In this document: positions 54,839 to 63,522 of the stretch, one piece after another | Layout: each line of letters starts with the position of its first letter | Numbering within the stretch: position 1 is the stretch's first letter | NCBI GenBank assembly: GCA_022426155.1 | Contig: JAKMEE010000032.1 | Location: 1-64,000 of the forward strand | Length of the DNA: 64,000 nucleotides | Reading direction: 5' to 3' | Source: Candidatus Poseidonia sp. | GTDB taxonomy: Archaea; Thermoplasmatota; Poseidoniia; Poseidoniales; Poseidoniaceae | Notes under the pieces: generated by a model | The model's input: only the letters and a program-made list of their open reading frames with translations | Told to the model about the DNA's origin: nothing | Databases searched by the model: none | Translations under genes and position numbers: made by a program

Positions 54839-56032
54839 ATGTCCTTAAGAGATGAATTCCCCATCTTGCAACGTCAGGTCAATGGCCACCCGTTGGTCTA
54901 TCTTGACAACGCTGCTACAACCCAGAAACCACAAATCGTCATTGATGCGATGAACGATTACTATTCCCAGTCCAACGCCAATGTTCACCGTGCTGTCCAC
55001 ACCCTTGCAGGTGAAGCAACCGAGGGTTACGAATCATGCCGAATAAAGCTGAAGCAACGGTTCAATGCCCAGCGAGCAATCATCACCAGCGGTACGACCG
55101 AAGCCATCAATCTCGTTGCCCATGCATGGGGCCGAGCCAACTTGTCAAAGGGCGATTCCATTGTTCTGACCGAGATGGAACATCACTCTGATATCGTTCC
55201 TTGGCAGATGCTTGCAGAGGAGCGAGGTGTCGAAATTCGCTATGTGCCAGTGACACAACATTTCACCCTCGACATGGAAGCATTCACCCACGCTCTTGAC
55301 GGTGCCGCCCTCGTATGCGTGGTTCACACGTCCAACGTTTTGGGTGTTCGTAATCCTCTCGAATCCATTATTGAACAGTCGCATGCCGCTGGCGCCAAGG
55401 TTCTCATTGATGCAGCTCAAGGTGTGCCCCACGCACAGATTGACTTCACCGCATTTGGCGCTGATTTCATGGCCTTCTCCGCCCACAAAATGTGCGGTCC
55501 AACGGGCATTGGTGCCTTGTTGGTCCAACCAGATGTTTTCGAGCAAATGGAACCCTTCATGGGCGGCGGGGACATGATTGAAACCGTCACGATTGAAGGC
55601 TCAACCTACCAGACCAACGAACACAAATTTGAGGCAGGTACGCCAAGGATTGCCGAGGCTATCGGTTGGACGGCTGCCTTAGATTGGATGGAAACCTTCG
55701 ATATATCTGCAGAACATGATCGTCTGATTAAAATTGCATCATGGGTGGCAAAGTCGTTGCGTGATCTCGGCATGAACGTCTACGGTCGTCATGAAGATGG
55801 GGACGCTGCCGTAGTTTCATTCCTTCACCCAACCATCAACAGCGAGGACATGGCGCATCTTCTCGACGCCCGTGGTTTTGCGGTCCGAACTGGCCACCAC
55901 TGCGCTCAACCCCTCTTGCACCGCTTGGGAATTTCAGGAACGGTGCGAGCCTCGTTTTACATTTACAACACCCGTGAAGAAGCGGAAGCCTTTGTTTCAG
56001 AAATCAAAGAAATAGTGGAGAGGTTTGCATGA
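54839..56032 (+). CDS. sufS: Cysteine desulfurase SufS
   Basis: A class V aminotransferase-fold PLP enzyme that takes sulfur from Cys. Motifs are YLDNAATTQKP, the PLP Lys in FSAHKMCGPTGIG, and the catalytic Cys in RTGHHCAQPLL. The SufS/CsdA (group II) type is shown by the short Cys loop, which needs a sulfur acceptor; SufE is encoded next. Confidence 0.95.
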   Translation: MSLRDEFPILQRQVNGHPLVYLDNAATTQKPQIVIDAMNDYYSQSNANVHRAVHTLAGEATEGYESCRIKLKQRFNAQRAIITSGTTEAINLVAHAWGRANLSKGDSIVLTEMEHHSDIVPWQMLAEERGVEIRYVPVTQHFTLDMEAFTHALDGAALVCVVHTSNVLGVRNPLESIIEQSHAAGAKVLIDAAQGVPHAQIDFTAFGADFMAFSAHKMCGPTGIGALLVQPDVFEQMEPFMGGGDMIETVTIEGSTYQTNEHKFEAGTPRIAEAIGWTAALDWMETFDISAEHDRLIKIASWVAKSLRDLGMNVYGRHEDGDAAVVSFLHPTINSEDMAHLLDARGFAVRTGHHCAQPLLHRLGISGTVRASFYIYNTREEAEAFVSEIKEIVERFA

Positions 56033-56445
56033 CCTATCCTGTGGCTTTGGCAGAACTCATCGAAGAATTTCAAGCCGTTGACGATAAGCGTGAACGCCTG
56101 GAAATGCTCTTTGAACTCGCAGATGAGGTGGTGGAATTGCCCAGCGAAGAATGGAACGATGACACCCGTGTGCGGGGGTGTCAATCAGAGGCGCATGTTC
56201 GTATTCAGGTGGCTGAAGGACGCATAGAATTCCTGTCTGCTGCCGATGCTCGACTGGTTCAAGGTTTGATGGGGATCTTGACGCTGGCCATCGATGGTAT
56301 GGCTCCTGCCCAAGCCTTGCTCATTCCACCACAATTCGCCGAAGAAATGGGCTTGTTGAACACACTCACGCCAAGCCGCTCAAACGGCTTTCGTAACATG
56401 TTTGACAAAGTGATGAACGAAATACGTCAAAGTACAGAGGGATGA
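56029..56445 (+). CDS. sufE: SufE-like sulfur acceptor protein
   Basis: The family marker is VRGCQSEAHV, whose Cys accepts persulfide from SufS, with the preceding domain LIEEFQAVDDKRERLEML. At 138 residues it is of normal size. SufE is common in bacteria but unusual in archaea, so the whole operon may have been acquired from bacteria. It overlaps sufS and the next gene by 4 nt each. Confidence 0.93.
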   Translation: MTYPVALAELIEEFQAVDDKRERLEMLFELADEVVELPSEEWNDDTRVRGCQSEAHVRIQVAEGRIEFLSAADARLVQGLMGILTLAIDGMAPAQALLIPPQFAEEMGLLNTLTPSRSNGFRNMFDKVMNEIRQSTEG

Positions 56446-56765
56446 TTATGCCAACAAAAGAAGCAGTAATGGAACAATTGGATGAAGTTGAAGACCCAGA
56501 ATTGGAACTTTCCATTGTTGAATTGGGCTTGGTCTATGATGTTCGTTTCGAAGAGAAGGATGAGGGCGTTCATGCAGAAGTGGACCTCACTCTCACCTCA
56601 CCTGGTTGTCCGGCTGCTCCAGAAATTATGGCAGCAGCTCATCGAGCAGCGCTTTCCACAGACGGTCTTGCTTCGGTGCACATCAACTTGGTTTGGACGC
56701 CTCGATGGGATCCCAAAATCCACGCGAGTGAAGACGCTCGGATGGACATGGGTATTTGGGATTGA
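56442..56765 (+). CDS. MIP18/DUF59-family Fe-S assembly protein (SufT-like)
   Basis: The 107-residue protein has the DUF59 signature EDPELELSIVELGLVYDV and LTLTSPGCPAAPEIMA, in which a conserved Cys is present. Such proteins help mature Fe-S proteins and often close SUF operons (SufT). The start is the ATG at 56442 (overlap) or 56448. Confidence 0.9.
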   Translation: MIMPTKEAVMEQLDEVEDPELELSIVELGLVYDVRFEEKDEGVHAEVDLTLTSPGCPAAPEIMAAAHRAALSTDGLASVHINLVWTPRWDPKIHASEDARMDMGIWD

Positions 56766-56815
56766 AGTGCTCGCACAAATCGTGATGCGTGAAGTCGGAC
56801 TGACTGGCAGATGTC

Positions 56816-57931
56816 TTACCGTTTCACCACGATGGTCAGTATATCGCCGTCCTTGAGTTGATGGTCAAGACCGACGCGCTGATCGTTGAATTTTGCACTT
56901 GGGCCTCGGATTCGAGCAAAGCGGAATTTCCTGACGAAATCTCTGTGCAATTTGATACAGATGTTCTGAACCGTTGAATCATCCTTGACAATGAGAGGCT
57001 CTTCCATATCCGCATCTTGCCCCTGTGGCTTGAGATAGACTCGCATGAACCCAAGATTGTCGTAAATGAAATCTTTCAATTCTTCAAGGCCGATGTCCTT
57101 GAACGCAGAGATGTTCATGATGGGCCAAGTCTGAGGTAAAGCGGACCTCGATCGTTCAATGTCTTGTGGTGTTGCAATGTCAATTTTGTTGATGGCAATT
57201 ACCGCCTTTTCGTAAACACGGTTTCCAGCCAAACAGTCGACAATTTGTTCTGCAGTAGAATTTTCACGCAATGTCACCAGGGCAGAAGTGTATCCAAAGG
57301 AACGAATGATTTCACTCATTTCTTCCGCAGTAAGGTGCGTTTGTTCAACCGTGGTTCGAACTTCAATACCACCCCGATCGGTCCGCTTGATGAAGACGGG
57401 GGGTTTTTGTTCATTCAAACGAAGTCCAGCATTGTGCAATTCACGGTGGAGAACGTCAAAGTGACCGTCTTGGAAAGGGTCAACGATGTAGAGCACCATG
57501 TCGGCGCTGCGTATCACATTGAGAATTTCCTTTCCTCGTCCCTTCCCTTCGGCTGCACCCTTGATAAGACCCGGTAAATCCAGAATCTGAATCCTCGCTC
57601 CACGATGTTCCATCACGCCAGGAATGCAGGTAAGTGTTGTGAAGGCATAGCCTCCGGTTTCGGAATGAGCGTCTGTCACTTTGGAAATAAGGGTTGATTT
57701 TCCAACAGAGGGAAATCCGACCAGAGCCACGGTGGCATCTCCTGTTTTTCGAACTTCAAACCCTTTGCCACCGCCGCTGGCACTTGCGTGTTGTGCGGTT
57801 TTCTCTTCCTTGAGTTTGAGTTGGGCAATCTTGGCTTTTAACTTCCCAATGTGGGCGTTTGTAGCCTTGTTTTTCTGGGTCTTGTCGATCTCAGCGCGAA
57901 TCAATTCGATTTGCTCTTTGATTGTAGCCAA
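56816..57931 (-). CDS. DRG-family GTPase with TGS domain
   Basis: The N-terminus ATIKEQIELIRAEIDKTQKN, followed by KATNAHIGKLKAKIAQL, matches the start of DRG proteins, so the TTG at 57931 is preferred over upstream ATGs. GTPase motifs are GFPSVGKST (G1), DLPGLIKGAAEG (G3) and NKID (G4). The C-terminal TGS domain is about 70 residues (MEEPLIVKDDSTVQNICIKL in part) and ends in LTIVVKR. DRG proteins act on ribosomes in archaea and eukaryotes. It is convergent with the SUF operon. Confidence 0.93.
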   Translation of the reverse strand: MATIKEQIELIRAEIDKTQKNKATNAHIGKLKAKIAQLKLKEEKTAQHASASGGGKGFEVRKTGDATVALVGFPSVGKSTLISKVTDAHSETGGYAFTTLTCIPGVMEHRGARIQILDLPGLIKGAAEGKGRGKEILNVIRSADMVLYIVDPFQDGHFDVLHRELHNAGLRLNEQKPPVFIKRTDRGGIEVRTTVEQTHLTAEEMSEIIRSFGYTSALVTLRENSTAEQIVDCLAGNRVYEKAVIAINKIDIATPQDIERSRSALPQTWPIMNISAFKDIGLEELKDFIYDNLGFMRVYLKPQGQDADMEEPLIVKDDSTVQNICIKLHRDFVRKFRFARIRGPSAKFNDQRVGLDHQLKDGDILTIVVKR

Positions 57932-58084
57932 GACGATGCCTCCTGTATCGGGGTTTGGTGTGTCGTTCTTGAAGGCTCTTACGGTGAAAGAAGAATTTCC
58001 CCCATCCATTTGGTAAAGCCGCCTTAACGAGTATCCGAATCCCTCAAGCACATGGGCGGTTTGGAGTGCGACATGGGCTTGGAG

Positions 58085-58756
58085 ATGGTGGCGCTCTTGC
58101 TCGACACGAATGTCTTCTCTCATATCATCAAGACTCCATGGGACGAACTGAAATCTTCAATGGAATCTGGGGTCCTTCGTGAGATTCGACCCGAGCAAGA
58201 TTCTCAGTTGAAGACCTCATTTGCCATTGATGCAGAAGCGGAATTACTCGATTGGATGGACACTCATGGTTCTCTAGGGGGAACGCCCATGTCCGAAGCT
58301 CTTACTACGGTGTCCGATGGAGAAGAGGGGTTGCTTCTGATGATGAAGTGGGCCAGTCCAGGTGCATGGGAAGTCTGGGAAGGTCGTGCTTTCCTCTATC
58401 TTGAGGTGGCGATGCGAACGGCGGTCGACAGCATTCACGACCTCTATACGGCCCCGACGTGGGTGGCTGTGAGCCAAGCATTGACCGGAATTGCCGCAAA
58501 TGAATTTTCTGAACGGGTCGTTCTTGATTGGATGGAGCGACGCAAAGCATTAGGTGAGACGCTTGATGAATTGGAAGATCCTAAAATCGTTCCAACCTTT
58601 GAGGCTCATGACCGTGCGAGTAAGACCTTGGTTCATGCAGTGAACCGGGTTGCATTAGATGATTCGTTGGTATTCATCATTGGCCGAGAACATCTTGAAG
58701 CAACAAAATGGGGTCACGGGGACTGGAATCTTTCCAACTATCTTCAGTCATCTTGA
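58085..58756 (+). CDS. Hypothetical protein with weak PIN-like N-terminus
   Basis: I do not recognise this protein with confidence. The ATG at 58085 gives MVALLLDTNVFSHIIK, which resembles the first strand and Asp of a PIN-domain nuclease, but later acidic positions are not clear. The rest is alpha-helical and acidic. The gene is divergent from the DRG GTPase and is followed 38 nt later by grpE. Confidence 0.5.
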   Translation: MVALLLDTNVFSHIIKTPWDELKSSMESGVLREIRPEQDSQLKTSFAIDAEAELLDWMDTHGSLGGTPMSEALTTVSDGEEGLLLMMKWASPGAWEVWEGRAFLYLEVAMRTAVDSIHDLYTAPTWVAVSQALTGIAANEFSERVVLDWMERRKALGETLDELEDPKIVPTFEAHDRASKTLVHAVNRVALDDSLVFIIGREHLEATKWGHGDWNLSNYLQSS

Positions 58757-58794
58757 GCGTTGGGTTCAAAATCAGCGGGCGGAACCCACCGTTC

Positions 58795-59373
58795 ATGTCG
58801 GAAGATGAACACGAGCAACCTCCCGTGGATGAAGCCGAACTTATTGCTGATGAAGCGGTGCCTGAGGATGAACCCTCAACCATGACGGCAGAGGATACTT
58901 CAGAACCTGTTGAAGAGGAACGAGATCCACTTGAGGTGGCACTCGAACGAGCTGAAGTAGCCGAGAAAGAAATTGCCTACAAGGATGCTGAAATTCAAAA
59001 TGTTCGCAAACGCATGATGGCCGAAAAATCTGAACTGATTCAGTACGGTGGCATGGGTCTTGCACGGAGAATGATCACCATTCTTGGTGATGTGGACCGT
59101 GCCCTCCAATCCATCGAAGAAGGTGATGAAAGCCCCGTAGCCCAAGGTCTTCGTTTGTTGAGAAACAAATTGTGGCATGAATTATCGGCAGACGGTGTTG
59201 TTGCAATCGAGACCAAGGGGCAACGTTTTGATCCACAAAAAATGGACGCTGTAACCACGATCCCTCCATCTGATACATACTCAGCAGGTCATGTTGTTGA
59301 CGTACTTGAAGAAGGCTACATGTACAAGACAAAGGTGCTGATGGTGGCCCGAGTTGTTGTGGCCTCTGAATGA
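58795..59373 (+). CDS. grpE: GrpE nucleotide-exchange factor
   Basis: The start is the ATG at 58795 (MSEDEHEQPP). After an acidic, disordered N-terminus comes a long coiled coil (EVAEKEIAYKDAEIQNVRKR), the GrpE helix region LARRMITILGDVDRALQSI, and the closing beta wing VVDVLEEGYMYKTKVLMVA, which is the family's hallmark. GrpE recycles DnaK. DnaK and DnaJ are not in this window. The gene is of bacterial origin, as in other mesophilic archaea. Confidence 0.88.
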   Translation: MSEDEHEQPPVDEAELIADEAVPEDEPSTMTAEDTSEPVEEERDPLEVALERAEVAEKEIAYKDAEIQNVRKRMMAEKSELIQYGGMGLARRMITILGDVDRALQSIEEGDESPVAQGLRLLRNKLWHELSADGVVAIETKGQRFDPQKMDAVTTIPPSDTYSAGHVVDVLEEGYMYKTKVLMVARVVVASE

Positions 59374-59375
59374 AC

Positions 59376-59927
59376 TTAGCCTGCATGAACGCCAGTCTCA
59401 AACGTAGAACATCGAAACATGGCATCGTTGGTGATGAGCCACTCAATCACTGCCTTTGGGACCGTTTCCTTGAGCACTTCACGGGTTGCGTCATCGTCCA
59501 TGACCGTTGATAGCATTCGAATGGTTTGACGCACCCGCCATCCTTCGAGTTGGTCGCGATTATCCAATTGAACTCGATGCACAGTCCAGTTCGCTGCTTC
59601 GTAGAGTTCTGCAGTAGGGTCGTCAGAGGTGACCAATTCACCTTCGCCGTGGTGTTGTTGAGCATGCTCAACCCAGCGCGGTGGGTCGTTGATATCTTCA
59701 ACACCAGCAATTGTCGCCTCAACATTATTTGCTTTACACCAATCGCCGATCATTTCGGTTCGTTCCGCAACGTCCCAGGGATTACGTGCCTCCCATCCCG
59801 CTTGGGATGAGCCAATGGCAATCACCAACTCATCTTCTGAAGAGCAACGTTTTGCAGCAGCATGGACCAGAGCGGCATGGCCGAAATGAAACGGTTGGAA
59901 CCGCCCCAAAACGATGTATCGAACCAT
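59376..59927 (-). CDS. nadM: Archaeal nicotinamide-nucleotide adenylyltransferase
   Basis: The family start YIVLGRFQPFHFGHAALVHA contains the nucleotidyltransferase HxGH motif, and AIGSSQAGWEARNPWDVAER holds the archaeal NadM pattern. The second nucleotide site appears as WRVRQTIRML rather than the usual ISTSTR-type string. NadM joins NMN and ATP to NAD. It lies 9 nt before the class V aminotransferase on the same strand. Confidence 0.92.
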   Translation of the reverse strand: MVRYIVLGRFQPFHFGHAALVHAAAKRCSSEDELVIAIGSSQAGWEARNPWDVAERTEMIGDWCKANNVEATIAGVEDINDPPRWVEHAQQHHGEGELVTSDDPTAELYEAANWTVHRVQLDNRDQLEGWRVRQTIRMLSTVMDDDATREVLKETVPKAVIEWLITNDAMFRCSTFETGVHAG

Positions 59928-59936
59928 GATTTTTCC

Positions 59937-61121
59937 TCACGCAAAATAAGACGCTACGTCGACTTCGGGCAGGTCATGGCCCAACTCTCGGAAGCAGGCC
60001 AGCATGCGGTTGCAGCCCTCGACCATTTCAGATACTGGAGTTTCACCCATTGATCCCACCCGGAACATTTTGCCCTTGAGATGGTCTTGAGCACCTATCA
60101 CTTGAGTGTTATAGGTTGATTTGAGTGTGGAACGCCACGAATCATCAATTCCATCGGGGTACATAATAGCGGTGACGGTATTGCTGCGTTGCCCGTGGTC
60201 TGCCAGCAGTGTGAAGCCGAGGTCCGTGAATAATTTGCGAACTCCTGAAGCAAGTTTTTGGCAACGGTTCCACCTCCCCTCATTGGTTTCATGCTTGAGA
60301 TTCTCGAGAGCCGCAGACCAACCCATGGCCAGATTGATCGCTGGAGTCCAAGGGGTTTGATCATCATCGCCTTTTTTCAGTGCAGCGATGAGGTCGAGGT
60401 AATATCGCGGATTTCCATCACCTTGCTTGGCGATGGTTTGTACGCGATCAATGAAGTGTGAATTGACTGCGATGGCGGCGATACCTGATGGACCTGCCGT
60501 GCACTTTTGGGCACCCACCACTACGGCTTCTGCGTTCCATTCAGCAGGATGAACTGGAATTCCTCCCACCGAAGTGATGCCATCGAGGATGAACCCTGTC
60601 TCGTTTCGCTTGCACATTTCAGCGATGGCTTCGGCGTCTTGGGTGATGCCAGTACTTGTTTCATTATGGCAGATGAGGACCGCTTCATAGCATCGTCGTT
60701 CAAGCAATAATTCCATTTCTCCAAGGTCAAATTCCCGACCCCATTCGTATTTGAGATGCTTGACATTGCAGTATTGCTCACAGATCGCAGCAACACGTTC
60801 TCCGAATTTTCCATTGGTCGCAACCAAAACTAAATCATTGTTTCGAAAACGATTGGCAATGACCATTTCCATAGCCGCTGTGCCGCTTCCACTGACAACT
60901 ACAACCTTGTAACCATCTTCACCAGACCATGATTCTGATTTCATGGAAGGCGAGGACGGTGAGAGATTGAATGCATGGCGGAGGCCTGAATTGAGGCCTG
61001 CCATCACTTCTCGAAATTCTGGCCCTCTTGCTGTCATCACGGGGGTTGCCATGGCTTGGAGGCAATTCTCACTCATACGGACTGGTCCGGGTACCAGAAA
61101 GCAGTCACCTTCGTGGGTCAT
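59937..61121 (-). CDS. Class V aminotransferase (serine/alanine-glyoxylate type)
   Basis: The ATG at 61121 gives MTHEGDCFLVPGPVRMSENC, the standard start of the serine-pyruvate/alanine-glyoxylate aminotransferase group; the longer frame to 61256 overlaps the pdxT promoter. The motif VVVSGSGTAAMEMVIAN binds phosphate, and VVGAQKCTAGPSG carries the PLP Lys. The substrate could be serine, alanine or phosphoserine. It is divergent from pdxT and followed by nadM. Confidence 0.85.
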   Translation of the reverse strand: MTHEGDCFLVPGPVRMSENCLQAMATPVMTARGPEFREVMAGLNSGLRHAFNLSPSSPSMKSESWSGEDGYKVVVVSGSGTAAMEMVIANRFRNNDLVLVATNGKFGERVAAICEQYCNVKHLKYEWGREFDLGEMELLLERRCYEAVLICHNETSTGITQDAEAIAEMCKRNETGFILDGITSVGGIPVHPAEWNAEAVVVGAQKCTAGPSGIAAIAVNSHFIDRVQTIAKQGDGNPRYYLDLIAALKKGDDDQTPWTPAINLAMGWSAALENLKHETNEGRWNRCQKLASGVRKLFTDLGFTLLADHGQRSNTVTAIMYPDGIDDSWRSTLKSTYNTQVIGAQDHLKGKMFRVGSMGETPVSEMVEGCNRMLACFRELGHDLPEVDVASYFA

Positions 61122-61233
61122 GATTGGGGGGTATGCACGGCGGTTCTTGAAGTGCATCCTTGAGCGTATTGCGGGGAACTTTGTTTCATGATTGAGCCGT
61201 TGGGATGATAGGGAAGTGGCGACAGGGCGTGAC

Positions 61234-61923
61234 ATGCTCAGTATCGGGTTGGCCATGCTTCAAGGTGCTCGTCACGAGCACGCAGAAGCCTTACGTGGCG
61301 CTGCTCGTGAATTGGGAATTGATCTTGAGATCGTCCCTTGCCGAACTGCATCAGATGTGGTTGATGATTTGGATGGCTTGGTTTTACCAGGTGGTGAGTC
61401 AACGACCATGAGAATCGCAAGTCGCTATGAATCACTGCTCAATGCCCTCTTTGATTGGATGGAACGCCACCCCCAACGTCCTGTTCTAGGCACCTGTGCA
61501 GGTGCTATTTTGATGGCGAATCCCGAAGATGGTCGTACACGATTTCTGAACGTGAGCATTGACCGAAATGCATGGGGTCGGCAACGTCAATCGTTTGAGG
61601 CAGAAGTGACGGTCATGCTTGAGACACCAATTTCTTCCAAGATACCCGTTGCAGTTGCTTCAAGGGGGGCATCAACACATCATCCACTTGAGGTGCATTC
61701 ACAAGCTGCACCTCTGTTGGATACAGGGTATCCTGGTGTGTTCATTCGTGCACCTCGCTTTGATGCATCAGACCTCCAATGCACTCCAATCGCCATGCTC
61801 GGTGAAGAGGTCGTCGGTGTCTTGGATGGTTCACGCCTTGGATTGACTTTTCATCCCGAACTCACATTGGACCGAAGATTCCATCGGTGGCTCTTGAGCG
61901 AGGCAACATTAAGAGGCGAATGA
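61234..61923 (+). CDS. pdxT: Pyridoxal 5'-phosphate synthase glutaminase subunit
   Basis: PdxT supplies ammonia to PdxS for making PLP. Triad motifs are visible: LPGGESTTMR, the nucleophile in GTCAGAILMA, and FHPEL near the end. The ATG at 61234 (MLSIGLAMLQG) is the family-like start. pdxS is not adjacent. The stop is 1 nt before the radical SAM gene, so both are probably one transcript. Confidence 0.92.
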   Translation: MLSIGLAMLQGARHEHAEALRGAARELGIDLEIVPCRTASDVVDDLDGLVLPGGESTTMRIASRYESLLNALFDWMERHPQRPVLGTCAGAILMANPEDGRTRFLNVSIDRNAWGRQRQSFEAEVTVMLETPISSKIPVAVASRGASTHHPLEVHSQAAPLLDTGYPGVFIRAPRFDASDLQCTPIAMLGEEVVGVLDGSRLGLTFHPELTLDRRFHRWLLSEATLRGE

Positions 61924-61924
61924 T

Positions 61925-63010
61925 ATGGCAAAAAGTTTGGTGATGGCAACAGAAATCCTCCCCGCAGAAGTCGGTGAAGCAGAAGGCTGCATTCAATGCC
62001 AACAAGGCAGCAAATTGGTGTTATTTGTGACAGGTAAATGTCATTGGGGTTGTGATTATTGCCCTCTCTCAGATAACCGTCGAGAAACACCCGATATGTT
62101 TGCCAACGAACGCCGTTGCACCACTTGGAATGAAGTGATTGAAGAAGGCCATGCTATGAACGCTACAGGTACAGGAATCACGGGTGGTGATCCGATGCTT
62201 GATTTGGAGAAAACGCTTGAAGCAGTAAGACAATTGAAAGCTGCTTTTGGTCCAAAGCACCACATTCATGCTTACACCTCAATCCCCTTTCCACCTGAAC
62301 GAGCGATTGATTTTGCACAGGCAGGTTTGGATGAACTTCGATTCCATCTTCTCGATGGGACGACATCAAAATATCGGGCAACAATGGAAGCTTGTGCAAA
62401 GCATGGAATCACTGTTGGAGTGGAACTACCATGTGAACCTGACAAGGAATCCCAACTCTTCGCCCTCCTGGATGAATTAGAGACCGTACCCGTTGATTTT
62501 CTCAATTTGAATGAATTAGAAATCACGGTGGGGAATCAAGAGAACATGGATGTTCGCGGTTTCAATCTTAGTGGTGGTATAACGGCTGCTGCAGAAGGTT
62601 CCGCAGAACTCGCAATTCGATTGAAGGAAGCAGCGAGAAAAAAATCATACCATCTGAAATTCTGCACGGCCAAGTACAAAGATGCTGGTCAATTGCGGAA
62701 TCGTTTCAAGAGACGAGGGCAGGCCACATTACGCCCTTATGAGGTGCTGAGTGACGACGACACGCTTCTGTTTGGAGCCATCCCAACCGATCTGCAGGAT
62801 GCTCAAGATGACATGAATGAACTCAACGAAGTATTGGGAATGGCTGAAGGTTGGCTCCGCTATGATGGCGTGAATCAACGAATTGAGTTACCTCTCTCCG
62901 TTGCCGAATCCTTGGCTGATATCCTTGATGTCCCTGTCTTGCTCGTCGAAGTTCATCCGACCCACGAGCGGCTCGAGGTTGGCGTAGTACACCTTAATGA
63001 GCACCGTTGA
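61925..63010 (+). CDS. Radical SAM protein (archaeal COG2108-like)
   Basis: The radical SAM cluster motif is CHWGCDYC (C-x3-C-x2-C), preceded by VLFVTGKCHW; the SAM-binding GGDP is in GITGGDPMLD. The N-terminus has two more Cys (GCIQCQQGSK) and a later segment FCTAKYKD. The ~360-residue layout fits archaeal radical SAM proteins distantly related to pyruvate formate-lyase activating enzymes; the substrate is unknown. It lies just before a tRNA-Val gene and follows pdxT. Confidence 0.8.
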   Translation: MAKSLVMATEILPAEVGEAEGCIQCQQGSKLVLFVTGKCHWGCDYCPLSDNRRETPDMFANERRCTTWNEVIEEGHAMNATGTGITGGDPMLDLEKTLEAVRQLKAAFGPKHHIHAYTSIPFPPERAIDFAQAGLDELRFHLLDGTTSKYRATMEACAKHGITVGVELPCEPDKESQLFALLDELETVPVDFLNLNELEITVGNQENMDVRGFNLSGGITAAAEGSAELAIRLKEAARKKSYHLKFCTAKYKDAGQLRNRFKRRGQATLRPYEVLSDDDTLLFGAIPTDLQDAQDDMNELNEVLGMAEGWLRYDGVNQRIELPLSVAESLADILDVPVLLVEVHPTHERLEVGVVHLNEHR

Positions 63011-63055
63011 GCATCGTATGGCTTAAACCCGAAAGGCGAGTCGCAGGTTTACCTA

Positions 63056-63128
63056 GGGCTCGTGGTCTAGGGGTTATGACGTCGCCTTCACATGGCGAAG
63101 ATCGCCGGTTCAATTCCGGCCGAGCCCA
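63056..63128 (+). tRNA. tRNA-Val (anticodon CAC)
   Basis: The cloverleaf is complete: acceptor GGGCTCG/CGAGCCC, anticodon stem CGCC/GGCG with loop TTCACAT (anticodon CAC), and T arm GCCGGTTCAATTCCGGC. The discriminator is A (63128). CCA follows directly at 63129-63131, so the 3' end is encoded in the genome, unlike the tRNA-Thr here. Confidence 0.95.
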
Positions 63129-63160
63129 CCAATACCAGATCAAAGATGCACTGCGATTGA

Positions 63161-63197
63161 TTTTAATTGTTTTTTAGGCGTTTTTTGAGGTTTTTTT
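63161..63197 (+). terminator. Poly-T termination region after tRNA-Val
   Basis: Runs of T (4 at 63161, 6 at 63170, 6 at 63181 and 7 at 63191) follow the tRNA within 70 nt. Such T-tracts terminate archaeal transcription. Confidence 0.7.
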
Positions 63198-63248
63198 GTA
63201 AAATCACTCGATACAAGGTGTTAAGAGTAGTCAGTACGATTTCCTGTT

Positions 63249-63464
63249 ATGAACATGAATGGAAAAGAGCGAATCGTACGTGCACTGTTGGGATCAATGG
63301 TTGTTGTTGCAGATTTTTTGGCAACGATACACATCGAAGTAGTTTTCCTGATCGTTGGTCTCTGGGGTGTCATCACCTCCACCTTCGGCTATTGTCCGTT
63401 TAACACGCTCTTCAATCGAAATAGTTGTGAACTTCCTCAAACTTCCTCGGCCCTTGGGTCATGA
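63249..63464 (+). CDS. DUF2892 (YgaP-TM-like) small membrane protein
   Basis: The pattern MNMNGKERIVRALLGSMVVV, then helices with GLWGVITSTFGYCPFNTLFN, matches DUF2892, including the CP-x-x-x-L motif and a late Cys (NRNSCEL). It has two membrane helices. Role unknown. A cousin is at 34931. Confidence 0.8.
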   Translation: MNMNGKERIVRALLGSMVVVADFLATIHIEVVFLIVGLWGVITSTFGYCPFNTLFNRNSCELPQTSSALGS

Positions 63465-63522
63465 CCTGCGAGGAGGGCCTCTGAGGGCTACATTCTTGAA
63501 CGACCCGCATGCTGTGTGAAGC

